This document shows, one piece after another, positions 24,327 through 32,935 of a stretch of 64,000 nucleotides of DNA (position 1 is the first letter of the stretch; the number at the start of each line of letters is the position of its first letter). The stretch lies in the NCBI GenBank assembly GCA_942492375.1, contig CALOEL010000013.1, positions 81,359 through 145,358 on the forward strand, read 5' to 3'. Origin of the DNA: JAHEAO01 sp942492375. GTDB lineage: Bacteria > Pseudomonadota > Alphaproteobacteria > Rhodobacterales > Rhodobacteraceae. The notes under the pieces are model-generated. The model searched no databases. It had not been told where the DNA came from and worked only from the letters and a program-made list of their open reading frames with translations. Position numbers and translations under genes: made by a program.

Positions 24327-26126
24327 ATGCCGGATCGAAAGCTGCGCATAGGATGCGCGTCCGGCTTCTGGGGCGACACGCCGGAAGCCGTTGGGCAATT
24401 GGTGAACAAGGGCGGGATCGACTATCTGGTGTTCGATTACCTGGCCGAGGTGACGATGTCGCTGATGGCGCGTGCGCGGGCGAAGTCGCCCGAGGCAGGG
24501 TTCGCGCCGGATTTCGTCAGGGCGCTGGTACCCTGGCTGGCCGAGATCAAGGCCAAGGGGATCAAGGTAGTGGCCAATGCCGGCGGGGTGAACCCGCGCG
24601 GCTGCCGCGACGCGCTGGCCAGGGCGGCCGAGGCGGCGGGCGTCGACATCTCTATCGGCGTCGTGCTGGGCGACGACCTTCTGGACCGCGCGGACGAAAT
24701 CCGCGCCCGCGGCGAGACAGAAATGTTCTCGGGCGCCGCCTTCCCCGGGGATGTCTGGAGCATGAACGCCTATCTGGGCGCTCGCCCCATCGCCGTGGCG
24801 CTGGATGCGGGAGCCGAGATCGTGATCACGGGGCGCTGCGCCGATAGCGCGGTGGCGCTGGGCTCCTTGATGCATGAATTCGGCTGGAAGGATGACGATT
24901 GGGACAAGCTCAGCCAGGGCTCGCTGTCCGGCCACCTGATCGAATGCGGCCCGCAGGGCACGGGGGGCAACTTCACCGACTGGAGGGACGTGCCCGGCTG
25001 GGACGACATGGGCATGCCCATCGTCGAGGTCTCCGAGGACGGCAGCTTCGTCATGACCAAGACGCCGGACACAGGCGGCCTGGTGGTGCCCGGATCGGTC
25101 GGCGAGCAGATGCTGTACGAGATCGGCGATCCGCGCGCCTACCTTCTGCCGGACGTGATCTGCGACTGGTCCGGGGTCACCCTGGAGCAGGTCGGCCCCG
25201 ACCGGGTGCTGGTCAAGGGCGGCAGGGGGTTGGGGCGCACCGGCAGCTACAAAGTCTCGGCGACCCATGCCGACGGGTGGCGCGCCATCACTACGCTTAC
25301 GCTTGCCGCTATCGACGCCCCCGCCAAGGCTGAGAGGGTTGCCGAGGCAATTTTGACACGCTGCCGCCGAATTTTCCGCGACAGGAACCTCGCTGATTTC
25401 CGGCAGGTCAGCGTCGAGGTGCTGGGCGCCGAGGCCGCCTATGGCGCCAATGCCCGGGCACAGACGCGCGAGGTGGTGCTGAAGATCGGCGCGGTCCATG
25501 ACGATCGCGCCGCGCTGAATATCTTTGCCGGAGAAATCGCACCGATGGCGATTTCGACCGCGCAGGGTCTGACCGGGTTCTTCGCCGGACGGCCCAAGGT
25601 GCAGCCGGTGGTGCGGCTGTTCTCTTTCCTGATGGACAAGGCCGATACTCCCCTCGCGGTCGAGGTCGACGGCGCGGGTGTGCCCGTCGCCATCGCTGCC
25701 GAGGCGGTGCGCCTCGATCCGCCCGCGGCGCCGTCGGCGGAAGGCCGCGAGGCCGGTCCGGACGCGGTCAAGGTGCGGCTGGTGGACTTGGCCTGGGGCC
25801 GCTCCGGCGACAAGGGGGACATCGCCAATATCGGCATTCTGGCGCGCAAGCCGGATTACCTGCCCTATATCCGCACCGCCCTGACCGAAGAGGTGGTGAA
25901 GGGCTACTTTGCACACCTCTGCAACGGAGTGGTCGAGCGTTTCGACCTGCCGGGCAGCAATGCACTGAACTTCCTTCTGCACGAGTCTCTGGGCGGCGGC
26001 GGCATCGCCTCGGTCCGCATCGATCCGCAAGGCAAGGGCTTCGCGCAGATGCTGCTCGACATCGAAATACCCGTGCCCGCCGATCTGGCCACGCGCGACG
26101 GGCTGCGCCCTGCCAAGAGTGCGTGA
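24327..26126 (+). CDS. atuA: AtuA family protein (DUF1446 plus AtuA-type ferredoxin-fold domain)
   Basis: A 599-residue protein. The start at 24327 is fixed by AGGAGG a few bases upstream. Residues about 1-450 form the DUF1446 domain (RIGCASGFWGDT, VANAGGVNPRGC, VITGRCADSAVALG, GGNFTDW). Residues about 480-590 form the C-terminal domain with the signature WGRSGDKGDIANIGI. AtuA is the first gene of the acyclic terpene utilisation cluster of Pseudomonas, where geranyl-CoA carboxylase acts; its biochemical role is, to my knowledge, not settled. Here it sits directly before biotin carboxylase, biotin carrier and carboxyltransferase genes, the same association. It is the best hint in the window for isoprenoid-like substrates. 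Confidence 0.9.
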   Translation: MPDRKLRIGCASGFWGDTPEAVGQLVNKGGIDYLVFDYLAEVTMSLMARARAKSPEAGFAPDFVRALVPWLAEIKAKGIKVVANAGGVNPRGCRDALARAAEAAGVDISIGVVLGDDLLDRADEIRARGETEMFSGAAFPGDVWSMNAYLGARPIAVALDAGAEIVITGRCADSAVALGSLMHEFGWKDDDWDKLSQGSLSGHLIECGPQGTGGNFTDWRDVPGWDDMGMPIVEVSEDGSFVMTKTPDTGGLVVPGSVGEQMLYEIGDPRAYLLPDVICDWSGVTLEQVGPDRVLVKGGRGLGRTGSYKVSATHADGWRAITTLTLAAIDAPAKAERVAEAILTRCRRIFRDRNLADFRQVSVEVLGAEAAYGANARAQTREVVLKIGAVHDDRAALNIFAGEIAPMAISTAQGLTGFFAGRPKVQPVVRLFSFLMDKADTPLAVEVDGAGVPVAIAAEAVRLDPPAAPSAEGREAGPDAVKVRLVDLAWGRSGDKGDIANIGILARKPDYLPYIRTALTEEVVKGYFAHLCNGVVERFDLPGSNALNFLLHESLGGGGIASVRIDPQGKGFAQMLLDIEIPVPADLATRDGLRPAKSA

Positions 26127-26136
26127 AAGGAAAAAA

Positions 26137-27606
26137 ATGAGCATTTCCAAACTGCTTGTCGCCAACCGGGGCGAAATCGCGGCACGCGTGCTGCGCACCG
26201 CCAGGGCGCAGGGGCTGGCAACTGCCGTCCTGCGGCATACCTTCGAACAGGAGGGGCCGGCCCACCTGATTGCCGACGAGGTGGTGACGATCGAGGGGCC
26301 GACCCCGGTGGCGGCATATCTCGATATCCCGCAGATCGTCGAGGCGGCAAAGCGGATCGGCGCGGATGCGGTGCATCCCGGCTATGGGTTTCTCTCCGAG
26401 AACGCGGGCTTCGTGGCCGCGCTGGAACAGGCGGGCATCACCTTCGTCGGCCCGACGTCGCAGGTCATCGACCTGATGGGCGACAAGGTGCGCGCGCGGG
26501 CCTTCGTCGAGGAGCGCGGCTTTCCCGTCGCTGCCTCCGCCATCGAGGACGATGATCCGGCGAGTTTTGTCGAACGCGCCCGCGCCGTTGGCTATCCGCT
26601 GCTGATCAAGCCCTCGGCCGGCGGCGGTGGCAAGGGCATGCGCGTTGTGCGCGAGGACCGCACGCTGGAGACCGAGATCGAAACCGCGCGCCGCGAGGGC
26701 GAGCGCTATTTCGGCGACGGGCGGCTGTTCGTGGAACGCTACATCGAACGCCCGCGCCATATCGAGGTGCAGGTGATGGGCGACGGGCAGGGCGATGTGG
26801 TCCATTTCTGGGAACGCGAATGCTCGATCCAGCGCCGGTTCCAGAAGATCATCGAGGAAACGCCCTCTCCGGCGCTCTCAACCGAGCAACGTCTGAACAT
26901 CTGCGAGACCGCCGCCGGGATTGCCCGCGCCGTCAACTATCGCGGCGCCGGTACGGTCGAGTTCATCTATGCCCCGGATGGCGCGTTCTATTTCCTGGAG
27001 ATGAACACGCGTCTTCAGGTCGAACATCCCGTGACCGAGATGGTGACGGGCTTCGATCTGGTCGCCGAGCAGTTGCGCATCGCGGCGGGCGACGGGCTCA
27101 GCGTCTCGCAGGCCGACATCCCGCAGATTGGTCATTCTATCGAACTGCGTATCTGCGCCGAGGATGCGACGGCCGATTTTCGCCCCGCGATCGGCGATAT
27201 CCTGCTGCTGGACGAACCCCGTGGCGAAGGCGTCCGCGTGGACAGCGGCATTCTGGACGGCGGCAAGGTCACGACCGACTTCGACCCGATGCTTTCCAAG
27301 CTTATCATATACGGCGCCGATCGGGCCGAGGCTATTGCTCGCGCGCGGCAGGCGGTGCGGAACTACGTCATCCTCGGGGTGACGACCAATACCGGCTATC
27401 TGGATGCGATCCTCGCCCATCCCCGCTTCGCCTCGGGTGACGTCTCGACAGGTTTTCTGGCCGAAGAGGCCGAGACGCTGACCACGCCGGGCGATGACGT
27501 GTCCGACCTGCTGATGGCGGCAGCGGCCCTGTCGGACGAACGGTTGGTGGCCGAAGTGATGCAGATACCGGCGATGCACCGCAAGATGGGTGGGTGGAGA
27601 AACTGA
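26137..27606 (+). CDS. Stand-alone biotin carboxylase subunit, carboxylase system 2
   Basis: A 489-residue biotin carboxylase without a biotinyl domain. It has LLVANRGEIAARVLRTA at the start, the ATP-grasp glycine loop KPSAGGGGKGMRVV near residue 160, ERECSIQRRFQKIIEE, and MNTRLQVEHPVTEMV. The chosen ATG follows GAAAGG and a run of A. In systems 1 and 3 of this window the biotinyl domain is fused; here it is a separate downstream gene (stop and start overlap as TGATG). It makes carboxybiotin on the carrier protein using ATP and bicarbonate. Confidence 0.92.
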   Translation: MSISKLLVANRGEIAARVLRTARAQGLATAVLRHTFEQEGPAHLIADEVVTIEGPTPVAAYLDIPQIVEAAKRIGADAVHPGYGFLSENAGFVAALEQAGITFVGPTSQVIDLMGDKVRARAFVEERGFPVAASAIEDDDPASFVERARAVGYPLLIKPSAGGGGKGMRVVREDRTLETEIETARREGERYFGDGRLFVERYIERPRHIEVQVMGDGQGDVVHFWERECSIQRRFQKIIEETPSPALSTEQRLNICETAAGIARAVNYRGAGTVEFIYAPDGAFYFLEMNTRLQVEHPVTEMVTGFDLVAEQLRIAAGDGLSVSQADIPQIGHSIELRICAEDATADFRPAIGDILLLDEPRGEGVRVDSGILDGGKVTTDFDPMLSKLIIYGADRAEAIARARQAVRNYVILGVTTNTGYLDAILAHPRFASGDVSTGFLAEEAETLTTPGDDVSDLLMAAAALSDERLVAEVMQIPAMHRKMGGWRN

Positions 27607-28109
27607 TGCGCAGGATATTCCAGGTCGGCGGCGTCGAAGCCGAATGCTGGCTCATCCATGATGGGAGCCGCTTTATCCTGAACACGCCCGATGGCGCGGT
27701 TCCCTGCCAGTTGGACGCAACGGGGGAACCGGGCGGCCATGTCCTTCGGACGCGGGGCGACGTGCAAGAGCTGCGGCTCGCCGTCGGACCCGATTCGACC
27801 TTCGTGCACCTGAACGGTCGGGCGTACGAGATTGGGCGGGTCGATCCCGCTCGGCGTCTGGCCGGAAGCGATGGCGGCGCAGCAGATGACCGCATCGTGG
27901 CGCCGATGCCGGGGGTCGTCGTGTCGGTGGCGTTCAAACCCGGAGACACCGTCAAGGAAGGGCAGCCCCTGCTGGTAATCGAAAGCATGAAGCTGGAGAC
28001 CACCCTGTCCGCGCCGCGCGACGGCGTGATCGCTGAGATGCCATTTGCCGCCGGCGACAGTTTCGGGCTGAAGGCCGTCCTTGCCCAGTTGGCACCGGAG
28101 GAGAAGTGA
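27606..28109 (+). CDS. Biotin carboxyl carrier protein, carboxylase system 2
   Basis: A 167-residue protein with a C-terminal biotinyl/lipoyl domain. APMPGVVVSVAFKPGDTVKEGQ is followed by the acceptor lysine in IESMKLETTL near residue 132. The N-terminal ~90 residues are a beta-rich region that may correspond to the BT (subunit-binding) part of fused alpha subunits. GGAG six bases upstream selects the ATG at 27606, which overlaps the biotin carboxylase stop. The start of the carboxyltransferase gene is three bases after its end. Confidence 0.9.
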   Translation: MRRIFQVGGVEAECWLIHDGSRFILNTPDGAVPCQLDATGEPGGHVLRTRGDVQELRLAVGPDSTFVHLNGRAYEIGRVDPARRLAGSDGGAADDRIVAPMPGVVVSVAFKPGDTVKEGQPLLVIESMKLETTLSAPRDGVIAEMPFAAGDSFGLKAVLAQLAPEEK

Positions 28110-28111
28110 CC

Positions 28112-29719
28112 ATGCGCCGGATTGAAAGCCAGATCGACACCAACGCGGCCGACTTCAAGGCCAATTTCGCCGCGATGTCAGAGCGGTTGAAAGAGTTCCA
28201 CGCCCGCCAGCACGCGGCCCGCTACGAACGCCCGCAGCGCGACATCGAGCGTCTGGCCCGGCAGAACAAGCTGGGCGTGCGCGATCGGCTGGAACTGCTG
28301 CTGGACCCCGGCACGCCGTTCCTGGAGTTTTCCACCCTGGCCGCCTGCCGAGAATACGACGGCTCGGTCCCCGGCGCCGCCGTGGTGACCGGCATCGGCA
28401 TCGTACAGGGCCGCGAGGTCGCCATTCACGCCAACGATGCCAGCGTCAAAGGCGGCGCATGGTATCCCCATACGGTGAAAAAGGTCGTGCGCCTTCTGGA
28501 TGTGGCGCTGGAAAACCGCCTGCCGGTCATCCATATCTGCGACAGCGCGGGCGGTTTCCTGCCCTTGCAGCACGGCGTCTTTCCCGACCGGTATCTGGGA
28601 GGGCGGGTGTTTCGCAACCAGGTCAAGCTGAGCCAGGCCAATATCCCGCAGATTGCCGTGGTCGGCGGGCACTGCACGGCTGGCGGCGCCTATGTGCCGA
28701 CGCTGAGCGACTACAACATCATCATCGAAGGCACAGGGGCGATTTTCCTTGGCGGTCCGCCGCTGGTCAAGGCGGCCACCGGCGAGGAGGTCGGCGTTCA
28801 GGAACTGGGCGGCGCGGTCATGCACACCTCGGTTTCGGGCACGGGCGACTACCGCGCCGCGACCGAACAGCACGCCTTTTCACTGGCCCGCGAGATTGTC
28901 GGCCAGTGGAAGCGCATGCCGAAAACGATCATCGAAACCGCGGCCTTCGAAGAGCCTTACTACGATCCAAAGGAACTCTACGGGATCATTCCCAAGGACC
29001 GGAAAACCCAGTTCGACATGCGCGAGGTTCTGGCCCGGATCGTGGACGGTTCGCGCTTTCACGAATATCAGCCCGACTATGGCACCACGATGGTGTGCGG
29101 CTTTGCCCATATCTGGGGCTACAAGGTCGGCATCCTTGCCAACAACGGGGTGCTGTTCAACGACAGCTCGCTCAAGGCCGCGCATTTCATGCAGCTTTGC
29201 AACCAGAACCGCACGCCTCTGGTTTTTTTCCAGAACATCACCGGTTACATGGTGGGCCGCGAATACGAAGAACGCGGCATCGCCAAGGACGGCGCCAAGA
29301 TGCTGATGGCGCAGGGCGGCTCGGTCGTGCCTAAATTCACCGTGATCGCCAATGCGTCTTACGGGGCCGGCAATTACGGCATGTGCGGGCGGGCCTGGGA
29401 TGCGCGCACGCTGTTCATGTGGCCCCAGGCCGAGATCGGCGTGATGGGCGCGGATCAGGCTGCCAACACCATGGCGGACGTCAAGATCCGGCAGCTTCAG
29501 CGCGAAGGCAAAGAGCTGACCGAAGAGGAAATCGCCGCGATCCGCGAACCGGTGCTGGAAAAATACAAGCGCGATGTCGAGGCCTATACCTCGACCTCGG
29601 AATTGTGGGACGACGGCATCCTCGACCCGGCCGATACGCGCAATGCGTTGGGCATGTCGATCTCCGCGTCTTTGAACGCGCCGATCGACGAGCCGCATTA
29701 CGGGATATTCCGGCTGTGA
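28112..29719 (+). CDS. Acyl-CoA carboxylase beta (carboxyltransferase) subunit, system 2
   Basis: A 535-residue carboxyltransferase. It contains RDRLELLLDPGTPFLEFSTL, VVGGHCTAGGAYVPTLS (acyl-CoA side oxyanion), the biotin-side segment ANASYGAGNYGMCGRAW, and the end PHYGIFRL. GGAGGAG eight bases upstream supports the ATG at 28112. It completes a three-gene split carboxylase next to AtuA, so geranyl-CoA or a similar beta-methyl enoyl-CoA is a reasonable candidate substrate. Propionyl-CoA or acyl-CoA use cannot be excluded by eye. Confidence 0.92.
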   Translation: MRRIESQIDTNAADFKANFAAMSERLKEFHARQHAARYERPQRDIERLARQNKLGVRDRLELLLDPGTPFLEFSTLAACREYDGSVPGAAVVTGIGIVQGREVAIHANDASVKGGAWYPHTVKKVVRLLDVALENRLPVIHICDSAGGFLPLQHGVFPDRYLGGRVFRNQVKLSQANIPQIAVVGGHCTAGGAYVPTLSDYNIIIEGTGAIFLGGPPLVKAATGEEVGVQELGGAVMHTSVSGTGDYRAATEQHAFSLAREIVGQWKRMPKTIIETAAFEEPYYDPKELYGIIPKDRKTQFDMREVLARIVDGSRFHEYQPDYGTTMVCGFAHIWGYKVGILANNGVLFNDSSLKAAHFMQLCNQNRTPLVFFQNITGYMVGREYEERGIAKDGAKMLMAQGGSVVPKFTVIANASYGAGNYGMCGRAWDARTLFMWPQAEIGVMGADQAANTMADVKIRQLQREGKELTEEEIAAIREPVLEKYKRDVEAYTSTSELWDDGILDPADTRNALGMSISASLNAPIDEPHYGIFRL

Positions 29720-29725
29720 GGACCC

Positions 29726-29751
29726 GGGGCGCGGCACTGTATCGCCGCCCC
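29726..29751. terminator. Hairpin between convergent operons
   Basis: GGGGC (29726-29730) pairs with GCCCC (29747-29751), and GGC/GCC pair inside. It lies between the carboxyltransferase stop and the opposing hexapeptide-protein stop. No T run is present, so termination is suggested only by position. Confidence 0.35.
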
Positions 29752-29773
29752 GACAGAACAGGTCCCAAGCGCT

Positions 29774-30385
29774 TCAGTTGGGCTGGCGCCGTGCCTCCTG
29801 GATGGACACGACGTCCGAGGCCGCCATTTCGGGGCGGTTCTCTTCCACCGTTCCTAAAGGCGCGACGGGCTTTAGCCCGGCCAGGCAATCCCGCGCAAGT
29901 TGCTGGTATTCCGCGGTGCCGCGCGTCTTCCATGCCACTTCCTTTTCGGTGACCTCTCGGATCACCTTGGCCGGCGATCCGACCACCATCGAGCGCGGCG
30001 GGATCACCGTCTCGCCGCGCACAAAGGCTTGGGCGCCGACGATCGATTCCGCGCCAAGGATCACCCCGTCCATGATGACGGCATTCATGCCGACCAGAGC
30101 GTTTCGTCCGATGGTGCAGCCATGTAGGATCGCGCCGTGGCCGATATGGCCGTCCGGTTCCACCACCGCGTCGCGGCCAGGGAAGGAATGCAGGATGCAA
30201 TTGTCCTGAACATTCGCGCCATCCCCGACCACGATCCGTCCGAAATCGCCGCGCAGGCTGGCTCCGGGGCCGATGTAGCAGCCGTGACCGAGGATCACGT
30301 TTCCGATCAGCACCGCCTGGGGATGAACGAAAGTGTCCTCGGGAATGACCGGAACGAAGCCTTTGAATTCGTAACAGTTCGCCAT
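29774..30385 (-). CDS. PaaY/CaiE-like hexapeptide protein of the gamma-carbonic anhydrase family
   Basis: A 203-residue left-handed beta-helix protein. Repeats of the hexapeptide type run from about residue 25 to 140 (VLIGNVILGHGCYIGPGASLRGD, then later IGHGAILHGCTIG and ILGAESIVGAQ). Three histidines placed like the metal ligands of gamma carbonic anhydrases are visible (ILHS, GHIGHG, ILHG). PaaY, the nearest family I recognise, is a thioesterase associated with phenylacetate catabolism; CaiE is linked to carnitine metabolism. An alternative is bicarbonate supply for the nearby carboxylases. GGAG six bases before the ATG at 30385 fixes the start. Confidence 0.85.
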   Translation of the reverse strand: MANCYEFKGFVPVIPEDTFVHPQAVLIGNVILGHGCYIGPGASLRGDFGRIVVGDGANVQDNCILHSFPGRDAVVEPDGHIGHGAILHGCTIGRNALVGMNAVIMDGVILGAESIVGAQAFVRGETVIPPRSMVVGSPAKVIREVTEKEVAWKTRGTAEYQQLARDCLAGLKPVAPLGTVEENRPEMAASDVVSIQEARRQPN

Positions 30386-30572
30386 ATCGTGCTCCATCGA
30401 CTGCTGCGGTTATCCGTCAATGCTGGACCCGTATGCAGGAGTTCCCTCAATTGCCTCGCCAGTCTGGTTCCCCTCCAGGCTCGCGGAATTTGCAAACGCT
30501 GACAACCGGGATGCTCCTGCTTTTGACCATAAAGCACCAAACCGTATCCTTGATTGGCTCATGCGACGTTAT

Positions 30573-30588
30573 CCAAACAGTTGTTAGA
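30573..30588. promoter_or_regulatory. Regulon palindrome d (TetR-type operator, weaker)
   Basis: CCAAACAGTTGTTAGA, with two arm mismatches. It is the upstream member of a pair in the 336-bp region between the hexapeptide-protein gene and the thiolase gene, 82 bp centre to centre from palindrome e. Confidence 0.6.
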
Positions 30589-30624
30589 AAAATGTTCAAG
30601 CACGTCGCGCCCTAATGTAGGATA

Positions 30625-30654
30625 TTGACACGACTTCATTCCGGCATCTAAAAA
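30625..30654 (+). promoter_or_regulatory. Candidate sigma-70 type promoter of the thiolase operon
   Basis: TTGACA at 30625-30630, then an A-rich TAAAAA at 30649-30654, 18 bases later. Palindrome e begins at the very next base and would cover the transcription start, a usual place for a repressor site. The -10 match is poor, so this is tentative. Confidence 0.4.
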
Positions 30655-30670
30655 TCTAACAATTGATAGA
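30655..30670. promoter_or_regulatory. Regulon palindrome e (TetR-type operator)
   Basis: TCTAACAATTGATAGA, one mismatch between the arms. It ends 51 bp before the thiolase start codon and directly follows a candidate -10 region. Confidence 0.75.
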
Positions 30671-30721
30671 AAATGCGTGGCGCCGGTATCGCAGTGCCCG
30701 AACGAAAAGGGAGCGAGAGAA

Positions 30722-31906
30722 ATGAAGGACAAAGCGTATGTCGCCGGCGTCGGGATGGTCCCGTTCCAGAAACCTGGGAAATCGGAAAGCTATGACGTGA
30801 TGGCCGCGACTGCCACGCGCGCCGCGTTGGCCGATGCGGGGCTCGACTATGACAAGGTGCAGCAGGCCTATGTGGGCTATGTTTATGGCGACAGCACCTG
30901 CGGCCAACGGTCGCTGTATCAGGTCGGCATGACCGGAATTCCGGTCGTGAACGTGAACAACAACTGCTCGACCGGATCCTCGGCGCTGTTTCTGGCGCGC
31001 CAAGCGGTCGAGAGCGGCGCTGTGGACTGCGCCCTGGCGCTGGGTTTCGAGCAGATGCAGCCCGGCGCGATCGGCGCGATGTTCCACGACCGGGTCAGCC
31101 CCTTCGCCTCGTTCGACGAGGAAACCGACGATCTCGTGGGCAACCCGGAGATCCCGCTGGCGCTGCGCTATTTCGGCGGCGCCGGCAAGGCGCATATGGA
31201 GGAGTTCGGCACCACGCTGGAAACCTTCGCCAAGATCCGCGCCAAGGCCAGCCGCCACGCCGCCAGGAACCCGGTTGCCCTGTTCCGGCAGGAAGTGACG
31301 CCCGAAGAAGTCATGGCGGCCCAGGTCGTCTGGCCGGGCGTGATGACAAGGCTGATGGCCTGCCCGCCCACCTGTGGCGCGGCCGCGGCGATCATCTGCT
31401 CCAAGGAGTTCGCCGACAGACACGGGCTCGACAGCTCGGTGCGGATCGCGGCGCAGGCGATGACGACGGACGGCCCCGAGACCTTCAACGCCCATGACAT
31501 GCGCGAGGTGGTCGGCTTCTCGATGGCCAAGCGCGCGGCCGATCAGGTCTACGAGGCGGCGGGCATCGGGCCGCAGGATATAGACGTGGTCGAGCTGCAC
31601 GACTGCTTTGCCCATAACGAGCTGATCACCTACGAGGCGCTCGGCCTTTGCGGGCGCGGCGATGCGGCGAAATTCGTCGATGATGGCGACAACACCTATG
31701 GCGGCAAATACGTGACCAACCCGTCCGGCGGTCTGTTGTCCAAGGGGCATCCGCTGGGGGCGACCGGCCTTGCGCAATGCACCGAGCTTGTCCAGCAGCT
31801 GCGCGGCCAGGCCGATGCGCGCCAGGTCGACGGCGCGCGCCTGGCGCTGCAGCACAATCTGGGCCTCGGCGGGGCCTGCGTCACCACGCTTTATGAAAAA
31901 GCCTGA
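30722..31906 (+). CDS. SCP-x type thiolase (acetyl-CoA acetyltransferase family)
   Basis: A 394-residue thiolase of the sterol-carrier-protein-x branch. The nucleophilic cysteine lies in VNNNCSTGSSALFLA near residue 80. VVELHDCFAHNELITYEALG and NPSGGLLSKGHPLGATGLAQ carry the histidines, and the end is LGLGGACVTTLYEKA. SCP-x thiolases cleave 3-oxoacyl-CoAs, including 2-methyl-branched ones, which suits branched or isoprenoid chains. The start at 30722 follows GGGAGCGAGAG. It forms a two-gene operon with the SDR 24 bp downstream, under palindromes d and e. Confidence 0.92.
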   Translation: MKDKAYVAGVGMVPFQKPGKSESYDVMAATATRAALADAGLDYDKVQQAYVGYVYGDSTCGQRSLYQVGMTGIPVVNVNNNCSTGSSALFLARQAVESGAVDCALALGFEQMQPGAIGAMFHDRVSPFASFDEETDDLVGNPEIPLALRYFGGAGKAHMEEFGTTLETFAKIRAKASRHAARNPVALFRQEVTPEEVMAAQVVWPGVMTRLMACPPTCGAAAAIICSKEFADRHGLDSSVRIAAQAMTTDGPETFNAHDMREVVGFSMAKRAADQVYEAAGIGPQDIDVVELHDCFAHNELITYEALGLCGRGDAAKFVDDGDNTYGGKYVTNPSGGLLSKGHPLGATGLAQCTELVQQLRGQADARQVDGARLALQHNLGLGGACVTTLYEKA

Positions 31907-31930
31907 TAGCGACTTTCGGGAGGAATCAAT

Positions 31931-32761
31931 ATGACTGGAAAACTCGACGGGCGCGTGGCGCTGGTCTCGGGCTCGGGCCGGGGCATTGGCCGGGAAATCG
32001 CGCTGAAACTGGCCTCGGAAGGGGCGCGCGTGGTGATCAACGATCTGGACGCCGATCCGGCCAATGAAACCGCCGAGGCGGTGCGCGCGATGGGTGCCGA
32101 GGCCGTGGTCTGCGCCGGTAGCGTCACCGAAGGCGGGTTCGCCGAACGGTTCATCAAGACCGGCGTAGACAGCTTCGGCGGGCTCGATATCATCGTGAAC
32201 AACGCAGGCTACACTTGGGACAGCGTCGTTCAGAAGATGTCCGACGAACAGTGGCAGGCGATCATCGACGTCCACCTGACGGCACCCTTCAAGATCCTGC
32301 GCGCCGCCCAGCCGGTGATCAGCGCCAAGGCCAAGGAAGAAGCCGCCGCCGGGCAGGAAGTGTTCCGCAAAGTGGTTAACATTTCGTCCATCGCGGGGAC
32401 CGGCGGCAATGCCGGTCAGATCAACTATTCCGCCGCCAAGGCAGGCATTCTGGGGGTCACCCGGACGATGGCCAAGGAATGGGGGCGCTACAAGGTGAAT
32501 GTGAACGCGGTGGCGTTCGGTCCGATCCGCACCCGCCTGACCGAAGGCAGTGCAAAAGGCGACAGCACGATCAAGGTCGAGGACAAGGAGATCAAGGTCG
32601 GCGTGAATCCCGATCTTCTGTCGCAGATGGAGCGGATGATTCCGCTGGGTCGTGTGGGCACGCCGCAGGAGGCCGCCGGCGCCGTCTATCTGTTCTGCTC
32701 GCCGGAATCGAACTTTATCTCGGGCCAGCACATTATTTGTGGCGGCGGGTTCGTGATCTAG
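31931..32761 (+). CDS. 3-hydroxyacyl-CoA dehydrogenase-type SDR
   Basis: A 276-residue SDR with VSGSGRGIGREIALKL near residue 12, IIVNNAGYTWDSVV, the catalytic Ser/Tyr/Lys in NISSIAGTGGNAGQINYSAAKAG, and GQHIICGGGFVI at the end. It resembles the FabG-like / 17-beta-HSD4 dehydrogenase domain that oxidises 3-hydroxyacyl-CoA. GGGAGGAATCAAT precedes the ATG. Paired with the thiolase, it would supply the 3-oxoacyl-CoA that enzyme cleaves. Confidence 0.9.
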   Translation: MTGKLDGRVALVSGSGRGIGREIALKLASEGARVVINDLDADPANETAEAVRAMGAEAVVCAGSVTEGGFAERFIKTGVDSFGGLDIIVNNAGYTWDSVVQKMSDEQWQAIIDVHLTAPFKILRAAQPVISAKAKEEAAAGQEVFRKVVNISSIAGTGGNAGQINYSAAKAGILGVTRTMAKEWGRYKVNVNAVAFGPIRTRLTEGSAKGDSTIKVEDKEIKVGVNPDLLSQMERMIPLGRVGTPQEAAGAVYLFCSPESNFISGQHIICGGGFVI

Positions 32762-32767
32762 AACTTC

Positions 32768-32790
32768 GACCCGGGCCCTGTAATCGGGTC
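32768..32790 (+). terminator. Weak hairpin after the thiolase-SDR operon
   Basis: GACCCG (32768-32773) pairs with CGGGTC (32785-32790), 11-base loop, just after the SDR stop. The bases that follow are CATTAAAG, not a T run. Confidence 0.35.
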
Positions 32791-32893
32791 CATTAAAGAA
32801 CGTGCTCGTCCGGGCGGCCATAAGAGGTTTGCTCGGATTTTTCCAAACTCCAATCCAACACGTTCAGGACGGTTGACTCACTGGCTTCATGTG

Positions 32894-32909
32894 CCTAACA
32901 GTCGTTAGT
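32894..32909. promoter_or_regulatory. Regulon palindrome f (TetR-type operator)
   Basis: CCTAACAGTCGTTAGT, with both outer bases off consensus. It ends 26 bp before the start of the single-TetR gene, 15 bp after a TTGACT element (32873-32878), so it would overlap the -10 region. Autoregulation is likely. Confidence 0.7.
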
Positions 32910-32935
32910 TAGGTATTGAGGTAAAATGAAGACCC

